DNA of 64,000 nt from Flavobacterium johnsoniae (GTDB taxonomy: Bacteria > Bacteroidota > Bacteroidia > Flavobacteriales > Flavobacteriaceae): contig NZ_CP103794.1 in NCBI RefSeq assembly GCF_030388325.1, forward strand, positions 2,852,001 through 2,916,000. The letters are read 5' to 3'. Both the position numbers and the translations under genes were made by a program. The number at the start of each line of letters is the position of its first letter. Position 1 is the stretch's first letter. Of this stretch, positions 25,300 to 35,874 are shown one piece after another. Below the pieces are notes generated by a model, which saw only the letters and a list, made by a program, of their open reading frames with translations, had not been told where the DNA came from and made no database searches.

Positions 25300-25301
25300 C
25301 A

Positions 25302-25328
25302 TTGCAAAATATTATTGAAGTAATTTTG
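25302..25328 (+). promoter_or_regulatory. Promoter for the DUF47-PiT pair
   Basis: TTG at 25302, a 16-base spacer and TAATTTTG at 25321-25328 make the best two-part match to the Bacteroidota promoter in this window. It lies 20 bases before the ATG at 25348. Confidence 0.6.
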
Positions 25329-25347
25329 CGGTATCAAAAATAAAACA

Positions 25348-25992
25348 ATGTCAATAAACAGTATTTTCCAATTTTTAGTGCCGAAAGACAAAAAATTCTT
25401 TCCACTTTTTGAAGAAGCTTCAAGCAATTTAATTGAATTAGCTTCTAACTTACACGAAGCTGTAAATTTACCATTAAAAGAAAGAGAAATTCTTTTTCAA
25501 AAGATTGACGAATTAGAACAAAAAGGAGAAGACATTACACGTCAGACAAACCTTGAGTTAAGCAGAAACTTTATTACTCCATTTGACAGAGAGGATATTC
25601 ACACGTTAATTACTTCAATTGACAACGTTGCCGATTATCTTCACGGTGCATCTAGCCGTATGAGATTGTATCAAGTTGATAAGATTACAAAATCTATCAG
25701 AAAAATGACAGAAATCAACCTTGAAGCTTGTCAAAATATTGATAGTGCTGTAAAAGAATTAAGAAACTTACAGAACTTTAAAGTTATTAAAGATGCTTGT
25801 TCTAGAATTAATAAATTAGAAAACAAGTCTGATAACGTATATAACAAAGCAGTTTTTGAAATTTTTGAAAACGAAACAGATGCTAAAAATATTATTAAAT
25901 ATAAAGAGGTGTTATCTGTTTTAGAATCAGCAACAGACAAATGTAAGAGTGTTGCGAACATACTAGAATCTATTTCTGTAAAACATTCTTAA
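25348..25992 (+). CDS. DUF47 family (PhoU-like) phosphate transport regulator
   Basis: The 214-residue all-helical protein matches the DUF47/PhoU-like family (TIGR00153 type). It starts FLVPKDKKFFPLFEEASSNL, then has ITPFDREDIHTLITSIDNVADYLHGA near residue 73 and the end segment LSVLESATDKCKSVANILESISVKHS. Such proteins accompany PiT transporters and are thought to control them. The PiT gene follows 30 bp later on the same strand, so the two form an operon. It is soluble, with no signal peptide. Confidence 0.9.
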   Translation: MSINSIFQFLVPKDKKFFPLFEEASSNLIELASNLHEAVNLPLKEREILFQKIDELEQKGEDITRQTNLELSRNFITPFDREDIHTLITSIDNVADYLHGASSRMRLYQVDKITKSIRKMTEINLEACQNIDSAVKELRNLQNFKVIKDACSRINKLENKSDNVYNKAVFEIFENETDAKNIIKYKEVLSVLESATDKCKSVANILESISVKHS

Positions 25993-26022
25993 TTCAATTT
26001 TTCATTCTGAAGTTATAATTTT

Positions 26023-27357
26023 ATGACGCTACTTATATTAATTATAGTATTAGCTTTAATTTTTGATTACATCAATGGTTTTCATGATGCGGCAAATGCT
26101 ATAGCGACTGTTGTTGCAACAAAGGTTTTGACACCTTTTCAGGCGGTTGTCTGGGCAGCATTTTTTAACTTTCTTGCCTATTGGGTTTTCGGATTTGGTG
26201 TTGCAGATACTGTTGCTAAAACAGCGCACACAATGGAAATTAACCTAGTGGTTATTTTAGCTGGAGTCATTGCAGCAATATGCTGGAACTTATTGACTTG
26301 GTGGCTAGGAATTCCTTCAAGTTCTTCGCATACATTAATTGGAGGTTTTGCTGGAGCGGCTGTGGCGCATGCGATTGCTGTTCACGGATTCTCAGGTTAT
26401 GTAGGTGAGGATGGAGCAACACATTACTGGTATGAAATTGTAAGTTGGTACAAGGCCGGAAAAGATGGCGGAATGCCTTCGGGAGTTATCATCATTATTG
26501 CTTTTATCGTTCTTGCACCGCTTTTAGGAGCTTTAGCTTCTTATTTAATTTCAATCTGGTTGCTAAATGCTTCACGTAAAAGTATTGGACCTAAGATTTT
26601 TACAGTAGCTTTAATGATTGCAACTATTTTGTTTGTTTATTACCAAATGGTTCCTTATGAAAAGATTGATAAACCAAGATTTGATTCACATTTTTGGAGT
26701 GTAGCTTTTGATTCTCATAATATTAAATGGTTTTTAGTTGCTTTTATCATCTTGACAGTTAGTGCATTTTGTTTGATATTTAGCAGTTTAAATCTACACC
26801 AAGCAGATGCGGCTTTGAAAAAAATGCAGTTATTGTCTTCTGCGGCATTTAGTTTAGGTCACGGAGGAAACGATTCTCAAAAAGTAATGGGAATTATTGC
26901 TGCAGCTGTAGCGGTTTATATCAATACAAATCCTGGAGTTCATATGGATGCTTGGTTAGATGTTGTGCTTCCAAATGACGATTTAGGAATTAAAGGTGTA
27001 ATGCCAAGCTGGATTCCTTTAGCGTGTTATTCTGCAATTGCTGCGGGAACTTTAAGTGGTGGATGGAAAATTGTAAAAACAATGGGTTCTAAAATCACAA
27101 AAGTAAGTTCGTTTGAAGGTGTAGCTGCTGAAACTGCAGGAGCTTTAACACTTTACTTTACCGAGCACTTGAAAATTCCAGTAAGTACAACGCATACTAT
27201 TACAGGATCTATTATTGGAGTTGGATTAACAAAACGTGTTTCTGCCGTACGTTGGGGAGTTACTGTAAGTTTAATCTGGGCTTGGATTTTGACTATTCCA
27301 ATTTCAGCTTTATTAGCAGGTATGGTTTATTTTGTGCTAAGCGTATTTATTTCGTAA
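26023..27357 (+). CDS. pit: PiT family inorganic phosphate transporter
   Basis: The 444-residue inner-membrane protein has about ten hydrophobic helices. It carries both halves of the PiT signature: NGFHDAANAIATVVATKVL at about residues 15-33, and LGHGGNDSQKVMGI near 281. Other family segments are GIPSSSSHTLIGGFAGAAV near 97 and the matching IPVSTTHTITGSIIGVGLT near 386. It imports phosphate with protons or sodium. It is co-transcribed with the DUF47 regulator and followed by a strong terminator. Confidence 0.95.
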   Translation: MTLLILIIVLALIFDYINGFHDAANAIATVVATKVLTPFQAVVWAAFFNFLAYWVFGFGVADTVAKTAHTMEINLVVILAGVIAAICWNLLTWWLGIPSSSSHTLIGGFAGAAVAHAIAVHGFSGYVGEDGATHYWYEIVSWYKAGKDGGMPSGVIIIIAFIVLAPLLGALASYLISIWLLNASRKSIGPKIFTVALMIATILFVYYQMVPYEKIDKPRFDSHFWSVAFDSHNIKWFLVAFIILTVSAFCLIFSSLNLHQADAALKKMQLLSSAAFSLGHGGNDSQKVMGIIAAAVAVYINTNPGVHMDAWLDVVLPNDDLGIKGVMPSWIPLACYSAIAAGTLSGGWKIVKTMGSKITKVSSFEGVAAETAGALTLYFTEHLKIPVSTTHTITGSIIGVGLTKRVSAVRWGVTVSLIWAWILTIPISALLAGMVYFVLSVFIS

Positions 27358-27404
27358 AATAGATTATTTTGAAATGCGAGTTAAATTGCATTTCTCCAAA
27401 TATT

Positions 27405-27440
27405 AAAAAGCCGATTTCATATTTGAAATCGGCTTTTTTT
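27405..27440 (+). terminator. Terminator after the phosphate transporter gene
   Basis: AAAAGCCGATTTCA pairs with TGAAATCGGCTTTT around a short loop, then a T-run. It is nearly the same sequence as the terminator at 28212. Confidence 0.92.
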
Positions 27441-27572
27441 ATGGTTTAAAATAAAAAATAAGTATCTTAAAATGTTGCTTTAAAAACTTTTAGAGGCTAT
27501 TGGTGAAATTTAATAAAATGATTTTTGCAAAATTATTTAGTAAAGATTTTACAAATTATAATTTAAAAGCAA

Positions 27573-28205
27573 ATGGCAATGATTTTTGAAAAACCGATAA
27601 TTCTTGAAGGTGAAGAAGGAAATGTAGTTCTAATTTATGGAGAACATATAATTGGAAACATTACAAAAGAAAATGCTGATTTAAGCATTGAAAGAATAGA
27701 TAAAAACGTTTTCAATTCATCTGAATTTGAATCTATAATAAATATTAATGAAATCTTTGAATATGAATTTGAACCTGAAAATGATTCTCATATTATGTTT
27801 GAAGTTAGAAATGCAGATTCAGTAACTTATAAAACTATTGACTTTAAAGATTCTGAAACTACAAGGCAGGCAGAGAAATCAATTAGTGAAAAATTTAAAC
27901 AATTAGGTTTTAAGCGAGAAGAAAAACAAATTACAGCGTTGAGTGCTGCTGTTATTCCGGGATCAGTTGCGGCTTTTGTTGCAGTTATGGGAGGAATTTT
28001 TACTTGGTATGCTAAGTCTCTTGAAACACGAGTAATAACTCGAACCCGAATTATAAAATGGTATGTTTATATATTCGAAAAAATTGCAGAAATTGTTGGT
28101 TTCTATCCGTTTTTGATTATTACGATAACTTTAACAGCATTTTGTTTAATATGGATGTTTAGAAGAATGTCTAATCCTCCGATTAAGATTAGTGCTGCGA
28201 AGTAA
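27573..28205 (+). CDS. Unknown protein with two C-terminal membrane segments
   Basis: I do not recognise this 210-residue protein. Residues 1-115 are soluble, acidic and beta-rich, with no cysteine-based motif. Two hydrophobic helices lie at about residues 130-148 (AVIPGSVAAFVAVMGGIFTW region) and 178-198 (FYPFLIITITLTAFCLIWMF). A basic stretch RVITRTRIIKW sits between them. The soluble part precedes the membrane part and there is no signal peptide, so the N-domain is probably cytoplasmic. It is alone between two near-identical terminators. No exact promoter box was seen; ATTTTTGC at 27521 is a weak candidate. It is typical of a small accessory gene. Confidence 0.6.
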   Translation: MAMIFEKPIILEGEEGNVVLIYGEHIIGNITKENADLSIERIDKNVFNSSEFESIININEIFEYEFEPENDSHIMFEVRNADSVTYKTIDFKDSETTRQAEKSISEKFKQLGFKREEKQITALSAAVIPGSVAAFVAVMGGIFTWYAKSLETRVITRTRIIKWYVYIFEKIAEIVGFYPFLIITITLTAFCLIWMFRRMSNPPIKISAAK

Positions 28206-28211
28206 TTTTTG

Positions 28212-28245
28212 AAAAGCCGATTTCAATTTGAAATCGGCTTTTTTG
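28212..28245. terminator. Bidirectional terminator between the unknown gene and the DUF421 gene
   Basis: AAAAGCCGATTTCA pairs with TGAAATCGGCTTTT. Its arms are identical to those of the hairpin at 27405, and the two convergent genes share it. Confidence 0.9.
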
Positions 28246-28256
28246 TGAATCTAAAT

Positions 28257-28775
28257 TCAGAACTTCTGTAGATTCCTATGATTATGCTTACGCTTATAAT
28301 GCGTTTGTTTTAAGTTTTTCTGATCTTCAGAAATAATACTTATTGTTCCGTCAATTTCTAGCATGGCAAGTTTTACGTTTTTAAAAAATTCTATTCCGTG
28401 TTCGCGCATGGCTTCTTTTAATTCTTCATCAGAAATGTCTAATTTGCTTAAAGCTTTAAAATCTAATTTCCCGTCGTGAATTAGAATTTGAGGTTTGTCT
28501 AATAATAAATCACCTAGAGTTTTGTATCTGCGTGTAAGTTTCTTGATTGCAAAGTTTGTTACAAATAATACTAATGCAGCAACCAATCCGCCTATAAGAC
28601 TTGTGTCTGGACCAACCATTGCATTCTGAACAGAATTACTAATTAAAAGAATAAGAATTATGTCGGCGGTATTTAATTGCGAAAGTTCTTTTTTGCCAAA
28701 GATTCTTAAGGCAATTGTCATGAAAAAATAAACGGCTACACTTCGTATAATTATATCTAAATAAGGAAAAGTCAT
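28257..28775 (-). CDS. DUF421 (YetF-like) membrane protein
   Basis: The 172-residue protein has three N-terminal membrane segments within residues 1-75 (VAVYFFMTIALRIFGKKELSQ, IILILLISNSVQNAMVG and GGLVAALVLFVTNFAIKKL, shown in part). They are followed by the DUF421 cytoplasmic domain with the family words KPQILIHDGKLD and LLLD. The C-terminus is basic (KRKHNHRN). The role of the family is not established; some members relate to cell envelope or spore functions. No exact promoter box was found, and the upstream gap holds only the terminator of the RimB-RimK gene. Confidence 0.85.
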   Translation of the reverse strand: MTFPYLDIIIRSVAVYFFMTIALRIFGKKELSQLNTADIILILLISNSVQNAMVGPDTSLIGGLVAALVLFVTNFAIKKLTRRYKTLGDLLLDKPQILIHDGKLDFKALSKLDISDEELKEAMREHGIEFFKNVKLAMLEIDGTISIISEDQKNLKQTHYKRKHNHRNLQKF

Positions 28776-28797
28776 GTTTTTTATTTTAAAGTTAAAT

Positions 28798-28835
28798 AAA
28801 AAAGCTTTGTCAAAGTTCGAAACTTTAACAAAGCT
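28798..28835 (-). terminator. Terminator after the RimB-RimK gene
   Basis: AGCTTTGT and ACAAAGCT enclose an inner AAAGTT / AACTTT pair. On the minus strand the hairpin is followed by a run of six U. Confidence 0.85.
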
Positions 28836-28875
28836 GCTAAATTATTTATGCTGTATTAAGTGTAAATGAACTTAA

Positions 28876-30243
28876 TTATAATTTGAAATTCTTTTCAATA
28901 GCTTTAATCATTTCTCCTGCAACATCTTTATTAGTTGCGCCTTCAATTCCTTCAAGACCTGGAGAAGAGTTCACTTCGAGTAATAGAGGTCCTTTAGAAG
29001 ATCGAATAATATCTACACCTGCTACTTTTAAATCCATTGCTTTTGCGGCTTTAATCGCGATCTTTTTCTCTTCGGCGGTTACTTTTATAACAGAAGCAGT
29101 TCCGCCAAGGTGAATATTGGCTCTAAATTCTCCTGGCATTGCTTCACGCTGAATGGCAGCAACTACTTTTCCGTCAATTACAAAACAACGAATATCTTTT
29201 CCGTTTGCTTCTTTAATGAATTCTTGAACTAAAATATTTGCATTTAAGCTTTTAAAAGCATTGATAACACTTTCTGCTGCTTTTTTTGTTTCAGCCAAAA
29301 CAACTCCTTTTCCTTGTGTTCCTTCTAATAATTTTACAATTAAAGGCGAACCTCCAACCATTTTGATTAAGTTGTCAGTATCAAGCGGAGAATTAGCAAA
29401 TCCAGTTGTTGGAATATCAATTCCGCTGTTTAATAATAATTGCAATGAATATAATTTATCACGAGATTGTGTAATTGCTGTTGCTGAATTCAAAACAAAA
29501 ACCTTCAAAGCTTCAAACTGACGCGTCAAAGCACAACCATAAAAAGTAATGCTCGGTCTGATTCTCGGAATAATTGCATCGAATTGATTTAAAATCTTTC
29601 CGCCTCTATAATGAATCTCTGGAGTTTTGGCATCGAGTTTCATATAACATTCTTTAATATTTAAAAAATGCATTTCATGCCCGCGCATTTCGCCTGCTTC
29701 CATGATTCTTTTATTACTATAAAGTTCCGGATTGCTAGCTAAAAGTCCAATTCGTAAACCTGTAGTTGCCTTTTCAGAATTTTGGTATAATTCTTTAAGA
29801 GATTCTGCAGTAGGCTGTCCTAAAAGATATTTTTGCTCAGGATCGACTAAAACCCTTCCGCTCATAGCTTCGCGTCCTAAAAGCATTCTAAAGCCCATAG
29901 AATCACGATTGGTTAAAGTCATTTCGATTGGCCATTTTGCATCGCCAATTTTTAAGCTGGTCTGGATTACATAACGATGTTCTCTAAAACCACTTGAACT
30001 TTTTACAATTCGTTTGTCAACCAAAGGCGCTTCACAATGAATAATGGTTTTGATATTATTCTGAATCGGGTTAATGTCGAATTTAACCCAATTGGCATCA
30101 TTTTTTATAAAAGGAGCTATGTTTAAAGCGTGCATTGCCGAAGTTTTAGCACCAGAATCAACACGAGCTTTGATTGTTGGAATTCCAAGTTCTGGAAATG
30201 AGCACCATTCTTCGCTGCCTAAAATGACTTTGTTTTGAAGCAT
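28876..30243 (-). CDS. rimK: Fused RimB-type aspartyl protease and RimK-type ATP-grasp ligase
   Basis: The 455-residue protein joins two domains usually made as separate proteins. Residues 1-145 are a retropepsin-like ATP-dependent zinc protease domain (DUF785/RimB), with the catalytic Asp29 in [13 protein letters not shown] and the C-terminal MLLGREAM block. Residues 155-455 are the ATP-grasp ligase Rim[15 protein letters not shown], the PRI segment, [38 protein letters not shown] and the metal-binding [15 protein letters not shown]. RimK adds glutamates to ribosomal protein S6, and RimB is known to affect this modification. Fusion suggests writing and trimming in one chain; this is inferred. 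A TATTTTTG box is at 30274-30281, and a terminator follows. Gene symbol given for the ligase part only. Confidence 0.88.
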   Translation of the reverse strand: MLQNKVILGSEEWCSFPELGIPTIKARVDSGAKTSAMHALNIAPFIKNDANWVKFDINPIQNNIKTIIHCEAPLVDKRIVKSSSGFREHRYVIQTSLKIGDAKWPIEMTLTNRDSMGFRMLLGREAMSGRVLVDPEQKYLLGQPTAESLKELYQNSEKATTGLRIGLLASNPELYSNKRIMEAGEMRGHEMHFLNIKECYMKLDAKTPEIHYRGGKILNQFDAIIPRIRPSITFYGCALTRQFEALKVFVLNSATAITQSRDKLYSLQLLLNSGIDIPTTGFANSPLDTDNLIKMVGGSPLIVKLLEGTQGKGVVLAETKKAAESVINAFKSLNANILVQEFIKEANGKDIRCFVIDGKVVAAIQREAMPGEFRANIHLGGTASVIKVTAEEKKIAIKAAKAMDLKVAGVDIIRSSKGPLLLEVNSSPGLEGIEGATNKDVAGEMIKAIEKNFKL

Positions 30244-30273
30244 ATTTTATTTTTATGTTATAGAATTTAAATT

Positions 30274-30281
30274 CAAAAATA
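30274..30281 (-). promoter_or_regulatory. TANNTTTG box for the RimB-RimK gene
   Basis: TATTTTTG on the minus strand lies 31 bases upstream of the ATG at 30243. Confidence 0.45.
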
Positions 30282-30314
30282 GCTATTTGCTTTTACTAAA
30301 GATAGTAAATTATA

Positions 30315-30355
30315 CAAAAAAAATGCCCGTTATGTTATGAAAACGTAACGGGCAT
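30315..30355 (-). terminator. Terminator after clpC
   Basis: ATGCCCGTTA pairs perfectly with TAACGGGCAT; on the minus strand a run of U follows. Confidence 0.9.
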
Positions 30356-30383
30356 GTTATTTGTGTTATAAAATTTGACTAAT

Positions 30384-32930
30384 TTATTGATTAGTCGGTT
30401 CTTCAGCTTTATGAATTTCTACTGATAATTCTTGTGAATCATCTTTAAGATCCATCATAATCTCATCACCCGAGTGTATTTTCGAAGTAATGATTTCTTC
30501 AGCTAATAAATCTTCAACATATTTTTGGATAGCTCTTTTTAGAGGTCTAGCTCCAAACTGTTTGTCGAAACCTTTTTCAGCAATAAATGCTTTTGCTTTA
30601 TCTGTTAAGCTTAATTTGTAGCCTAACTCTGCAATACGAGAATACAGTTTTTTCAATTCGATTTCGATAATCAAATCAATATCTGCTTTTTCAAGTGCAT
30701 TAAATACAATTACATCATCAATTCTGTTTAAGAACTCAGGAGCAAAAGTTTTCTTCAAAGCGTTTTCGATAATGCTTTTTGAGTTTTCATCAGCTTGAGC
30801 AGTTCTTGCTGCTGTACCAAATCCTACACCTTGTCCAAAATCTTTCAACTGACGCGCTCCAACGTTAGATGTCATAATGATGATAGTGTTTTTAAAGTCA
30901 ATTTTACGACCTAAACTATCTGTCAAATATCCATCATCTAAAACCTGAAGCATCATGTTGAATACATCTGGATGTGCTTTTTCGATCTCGTCTAAAAGAA
31001 CCACACAATATGGTTTTCTACGAACTTTTTCAGTCAATTGACCACCTTCTTCGTAACCTACATATCCTGGAGGCGCTCCAACTAAACGAGAAATTGCAAA
31101 TTTCTCCATGTATTCACTCATATCGATACGAACTAAAGCATCTTCAGAATCGAATAATTCTTTTGCTAATACTTTAGCTAATTGCGTTTTACCAACACCA
31201 GTCTGACCTAAGAAAATGAAAGAACCAATTGGTTTGTTCGGATCTTTAAGTCCAGCTCTGTTACGTTGAATAGAACGTGCAATTTTAAGAACGGCTTCAT
31301 TTTGACCAATTACTTTATTCTGAATTAATTCAGGCAATTGAGCTAATTTGTTGCTTTCCGTTTGTGCAATTCTGTTTACAGGAATTCCTGTCATCATCGA
31401 AACAACATCAGCTACATTATCTTCTGTAACTTCAATTCTGTTGTTTTTAGAATCTTCTTCCCATTGTTCTTGAGCAACGGCTAAGTCTTTTTCTATGCGT
31501 TTTTCGTCATCGCGAAGTTTAGCGGCTTCTTCATATTTTTGTTTTTTAACAACCATATTTTTAAGTTCACGAACTTCTTCTAACTGACGCTCTAAATCTA
31601 AAATTTGTTTAGGAACATCAATATTAGTAATGTGAACGCGAGAACCAGCTTCGTCAAGAGCGTCGATAGCTTTGTCTGGTAAAAAACGCTCAGACATATA
31701 ACGATCTGTAAGTTTAACACAAGCTTCAATAGCTTCTGGTGTGTACGTTACATTATGGTGATCTTCATATTTGTCTTTTACGTTGTTCAAAATTGCAATC
31801 GTTTCTTCAACAGAAGTTGGTTCAACAATTACTTTTTGGAAACGTCTTTCAAGCGCACCGTCTTTCTCGATATATTGTCTGTATTCGTCAAGAGTTGTAG
31901 CACCAATACATTGGATTTCGCCTCTTGCTAAAGCGGGTTTGAACATATTTGAAGCATCAAGAGAACCAGTTGCTCCACCAGCGCCTACAATAGTATGAAT
32001 CTCATCAATAAAAAGAATAATATCGTCATTTTTCTCAAGCTCGTTCATAACGGCTTTCATTCTTTCTTCAAATTGTCCTCTATATTTTGTTCCAGCAACT
32101 AAACTTGCCAAATCAAGAGTTACAACACGTTTGTTGAAAAGAATACGAGAAACTTTCTTTTGAATAATACGCAAAGCAAGTCCTTCTGCAATAGCAGATT
32201 TACCAACTCCAGGTTCACCAATAAGAAGCGGATTGTTCTTTTTTCTTCTACTTAAAATTTGAGAAACACGTTCAATTTCTTTTTCGCGTCCTACAACAGG
32301 GTCAAGTTTTCCCTCTTCCGCCATTTCTGTTAAATCTCTCCCAAAATTATCTAAAACTGGAGTTTTAGATTTTTTGTTTGACTTATTGGCGGGATTATTA
32401 AAACTGCTTTCTTTAAGACTGTCATCTTGTCCTGAATCGTCATTATACGATTCGTTTCTTGGCAAGTTTTCTAAGAATTCTTCTTCGTTCGGAGTCATAT
32501 TTAAATACTGTTCTTTAGCTATGTCATAATCTATTTTTAGTTTATTCAATAGCTTGGTTGTTGGATCGTTTTCGTTTCGTAAGATACATAATAGCAAGTG
32601 AGCGGTGCTAATTGATGAACTTTGAAATACTTTAGCTTCTAGAAAAGTGGTCTTCAGGGCTCTTTCTGCCTGTCGGGTAAGGTGAAGATTTTTCTTTTCT
32701 GCATTTACTTCAACGCTTAGATTAGCTGGGCTCAGTATTTCTACTTTCCTGCGTAAATGATCTAAATCGACTGCTAGGTTATTAAGTATATGAATAGCTT
32801 TTCCGTTACCATCTCTTAAAATGCCCAGCATTAGATGTTCGGTACCAATAAAGTCGTGCCCTAAACGAAGTGCCTCTTCTTTACTGTACGTAATAACATC
32901 TTTTACTCTTGGTGAAAAATTATCATCCAT
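30384..32930 (-). CDS. clpC: ClpC-type AAA+ chaperone, Clp protease ATPase subunit
   Basis: The 848-residue Hsp100 unfoldase delivers proteins to the ClpP chamber. The double Clp-N domain ([20 protein letters not shown] onward, residues 1-145) is followed by a charged linker. NBD1 has Walker [10 protein letters not shown] near 219 and Walker B ILFIDEIH. The middle coiled domain is short, with a UvrB/C-type [12 protein letters not shown] segment, which favours ClpC over ClpB. NBD2 has GQTGVGKTQ near 567 and [11 protein letters not shown]. It ends in a C-terminal domain. It is divergent from gyrA and has its own terminator. A one-mismatch box TAAATTTA lies on the minus strand near 32950. Confidence 0.94.
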   Translation of the reverse strand: MDDNFSPRVKDVITYSKEEALRLGHDFIGTEHLMLGILRDGNGKAIHILNNLAVDLDHLRRKVEILSPANLSVEVNAEKKNLHLTRQAERALKTTFLEAKVFQSSSISTAHLLLCILRNENDPTTKLLNKLKIDYDIAKEQYLNMTPNEEEFLENLPRNESYNDDSGQDDSLKESSFNNPANKSNKKSKTPVLDNFGRDLTEMAEEGKLDPVVGREKEIERVSQILSRRKKNNPLLIGEPGVGKSAIAEGLALRIIQKKVSRILFNKRVVTLDLASLVAGTKYRGQFEERMKAVMNELEKNDDIILFIDEIHTIVGAGGATGSLDASNMFKPALARGEIQCIGATTLDEYRQYIEKDGALERRFQKVIVEPTSVEETIAILNNVKDKYEDHHNVTYTPEAIEACVKLTDRYMSERFLPDKAIDALDEAGSRVHITNIDVPKQILDLERQLEEVRELKNMVVKKQKYEEAAKLRDDEKRIEKDLAVAQEQWEEDSKNNRIEVTEDNVADVVSMMTGIPVNRIAQTESNKLAQLPELIQNKVIGQNEAVLKIARSIQRNRAGLKDPNKPIGSFIFLGQTGVGKTQLAKVLAKELFDSEDALVRIDMSEYMEKFAISRLVGAPPGYVGYEEGGQLTEKVRRKPYCVVLLDEIEKAHPDVFNMMLQVLDDGYLTDSLGRKIDFKNTIIIMTSNVGARQLKDFGQGVGFGTAARTAQADENSKSIIENALKKTFAPEFLNRIDDVIVFNALEKADIDLIIEIELKKLYSRIAELGYKLSLTDKAKAFIAEKGFDKQFGARPLKRAIQKYVEDLLAEEIITSKIHSGDEIMMDLKDDSQELSVEIHKAEEPTNQ

Positions 32931-33188
32931 AATATATAATTGGTATTGTAAATTTAGTGAATTACTGATTTAAAAACAAAAACCGTACCCATCGAGAATG
33001 CTTGTCAGCTAATAGACGAAAAAAAAGGCAATAAAAGCGTTAAAAAACGCTTAATTTATTAACTAAAAGCGAAATTAAAGTTGTTAATAAATCATTTAAA
33101 TAAGTGTAAGGAAATAGCTGAAAAAATTTTAAAAAAACGTATCTTGGCACGCTTTGAAACTAATATAATTATTTAAACATAACAACTT
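32931..33188. other. clpC-gyrA divergent intergenic region
   Basis: The 258 bases serve two divergent promoters. TAAATTTA on the minus strand near 32950 and TATCTTGG on the plus strand near 33140 are one-base-off boxes. AAGCGTT / AACGCTT at about 33035-33052 forms a 7-bp hairpin. No gene or dispersed repeat is present. Confidence 0.4.
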
Positions 33189-35834
33189 ATGTCTGAAGGA
33201 GAAAAGTTAATTCCCATTAACATTGAAGATGAAATGAAGTCAGCTTACATCGATTATTCGATGTCGGTAATTGTATCAAGAGCACTTCCTGATGTTAGAG
33301 ATGGCTTGAAACCAGTGCATCGAAGAGTTCTCTATGGAATGTATGATTTAGGTGTAACTTCTAGATCTGCCCACAAAAAATCTGCAAGAATTGTAGGGGA
33401 GGTTCTGGGTAAGTACCACCCACATGGAGATACTTCTGTGTATGACGCGATGGTTCGTATGGCTCAGGAGTGGAGTATGCGATATTTATTGGTTGACGGG
33501 CAGGGTAACTTTGGTTCTGTAGATGGTGATAGTCCAGCAGCAATGCGTTATACTGAGGCTAGAATGCGTAAAATTTCTGAGGAAATTATGGCAGATATCG
33601 AAAAAGAGACAGTTGATTTTCAATTAAACTTTGACGATACATTATACGAACCAAAAGTAATGCCTACAAAAGTTCCAACTTTATTAGTAAACGGAGCAAC
33701 AGGTATTGCAGTTGGTATGGCAACTAATATGCCGCCGCACAATTTAACTGAGGTTATCAATGGTACTTTGGCGTACTTAGATAATAATGATATTGAAATT
33801 GATGAATTGATGACTCATATTAAAGCACCAGATTTTCCAACTGGAGGTGTGATATATGGTTATGAAGGTGTTCGTGAAGCTTTTAAAACTGGTAGAGGAC
33901 GTATTGTAATGCGTGCAAAAGTTGGTTTTGAAGAAGTTGACGGAAGAGAATGCATCATTGTTACTGAAATTCCTTATCAAGTTAATAAGGCCGAAATGAT
34001 TAAACGTACGGCTGATTTAGTTAACGAGAAAAAAATTGAAGGTATTGCCAATATCCGTGATGAATCGGATAGAAGCGGTATGCGTATCGTTTATATCTTA
34101 AAACGTGATGCTACGCCAAACGTAGTTTTAAATACCTTATATAAGTATACTCAATTACAATCTTCTTTTAGTGTAAATAATATTGCATTAGTTAAAGGAC
34201 GTCCTCAATTATTGAATCTGAAAGATATGATTCATTATTTTATTGAGCACCGTCATGATGTAGTAGTAAGAAGAACACAATTTGAATTACGCAAAGCGGA
34301 AGAAAGAGCTCATATTTTAGAGGGATTAATCATTGCTTCTGATAATATTGATGAAGTTATTGCGTTAATTAGAGGGTCTAAGAATACTGATGAAGCAAGA
34401 GAAAAGTTAATCGAAAGATTTAAATTATCAGATATTCAAGCTCGTGCAATTGTTGAGATGCGTTTACGTCAGTTAACAGGTCTGGAACAAGATAAATTAA
34501 GAGCTGAATTTGAGGAATTAATGAAGTTAATCGAGCATTTAAAAGCTTTATTAGCAGACATTAATTTAAGAATTGATTTGATTAAAGAAGAGCTTACAGA
34601 AATTCGTGATAAATATGGTGACGAACGTCGTTCTCAAATCGAATATTCTGGTGGAGATGTAAGTATAGAAGATTTAATTGCTGACGAAAGTGTGGTTATT
34701 ACAATTTCACATGCTGGTTATATCAAACGTACAAACTTATCTGAATACAAAACTCAAAATAGAGGTGGAGTTGGACAGAAAAGTGCTGGAACAAGAGATC
34801 AAGATTTCTTGGAGCATATGTTCGTAGCAACAAATCACCAATACATGATGTTCTTTACGCAAAAAGGAAAATGTTTCTGGATGCGTGTTTACGAAATTCC
34901 AGAAGGAAGCAAAACAGCAAAAGGTAGAGCAATCCAAAACTTGGTAAATATTGAAAGTGATGATAAAGTAAAAGCTTTCATTTGTACGCAAGATCTAAAA
35001 GATAAAGATTACATCAATACGCACAACCTTGTAATGGTAACAAAACAAGGTCAGGTTAAGAAAACTTCTTTAGAGAAATATTCTAAACCAAGAGCAAATG
35101 GTGTAGCCGCTATTACTATTAAAGAAGGTGATGAGTTAATTGGTGCACAATTGACAAATGGAGAAAGTCAGATTATTATGGCTGTGAAGTCTGGTAAATT
35201 AGTTCGTTTTGAAGAAACTAAAACACGTCCGATGGGAAGAACTGCTTCTGGTGTTCGTGGAATTACTTTAAAAGATGAAACTGACGAAGTAATCGGAATG
35301 GTAACTGTTGATAAAAATGATATTGCTGAATCTCAAATTTTAGTTGTAACTGAAAATGGATACGGAAAACGTACCAAATTAGTTGACGAAGATGGAGAAG
35401 ATGTTTATAGAATTACAAACCGTGGAGGTAAAGGTGTGAAAACGCTTAATATTACTGAAAAAACAGGTAAGTTGATTTCCATTAATATGGTAACTGATGC
35501 AGATGACTTAATGATTATTAATAAATCTGGATTAACAATCCGTATGGCAATTGAAGATTTACGTGTTATGGGACGTGCAACTCAAGGCGTTAGGTTGATT
35601 AATCTTAAAGGAAAAGATTCTATTGCTGCGGTAACAACTGTAATGAAAGAAGATGAACCAGAACAAGTTGTAGATGAAGATGGCAATGTAATCGAATCTG
35701 TAATTGAAAGAGTTAAACCTGATTTAGAAGTTCTTGAAGATGACGGAACTGTTGAAGAAGAAGATGACTCAGACGATGAGGAAATAGAAGAAGAAGACGA
35801 AGCTGAAGGCGACGACGAAGAATCTGAGGAATAA
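33189..35834 (+). CDS. gyrA: DNA gyrase subunit A
   Basis: The 881-residue protein cuts and rejoins DNA as the GyrA part of gyrase. The active-site Tyr is Y121 in [10 protein letters not shown]. The quinolone-resistance region reads [12 protein letters not shown] with Thr82 and Asp86, which is the susceptible form expected for flavobacteria. The C-terminal pinwheel carries a GyrA-box-like QNRGGVGQK near residue 523. The last 45 residues are almost entirely Glu and Asp ([10 protein letters not shown] type), an acidic tail that may tune wrapping activity. It is divergent from clpC. The gap to the next gene is 40 bp without a terminator, so the TPR protein may be co-transcribed. Confidence 0.97.
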   Translation: MSEGEKLIPINIEDEMKSAYIDYSMSVIVSRALPDVRDGLKPVHRRVLYGMYDLGVTSRSAHKKSARIVGEVLGKYHPHGDTSVYDAMVRMAQEWSMRYLLVDGQGNFGSVDGDSPAAMRYTEARMRKISEEIMADIEKETVDFQLNFDDTLYEPKVMPTKVPTLLVNGATGIAVGMATNMPPHNLTEVINGTLAYLDNNDIEIDELMTHIKAPDFPTGGVIYGYEGVREAFKTGRGRIVMRAKVGFEEVDGRECIIVTEIPYQVNKAEMIKRTADLVNEKKIEGIANIRDESDRSGMRIVYILKRDATPNVVLNTLYKYTQLQSSFSVNNIALVKGRPQLLNLKDMIHYFIEHRHDVVVRRTQFELRKAEERAHILEGLIIASDNIDEVIALIRGSKNTDEAREKLIERFKLSDIQARAIVEMRLRQLTGLEQDKLRAEFEELMKLIEHLKALLADINLRIDLIKEELTEIRDKYGDERRSQIEYSGGDVSIEDLIADESVVITISHAGYIKRTNLSEYKTQNRGGVGQKSAGTRDQDFLEHMFVATNHQYMMFFTQKGKCFWMRVYEIPEGSKTAKGRAIQNLVNIESDDKVKAFICTQDLKDKDYINTHNLVMVTKQGQVKKTSLEKYSKPRANGVAAITIKEGDELIGAQLTNGESQIIMAVKSGKLVRFEETKTRPMGRTASGVRGITLKDETDEVIGMVTVDKNDIAESQILVVTENGYGKRTKLVDEDGEDVYRITNRGGKGVKTLNITEKTGKLISINMVTDADDLMIINKSGLTIRMAIEDLRVMGRATQGVRLINLKGKDSIAAVTTVMKEDEPEQVVDEDGNVIESVIERVKPDLEVLEDDGTVEEEDDSDDEEIEEEDEAEGDDEESEE

Positions 35835-35874
35835 TATTAAATTGAATAAAAATTAAATACAAACAAATATCATT

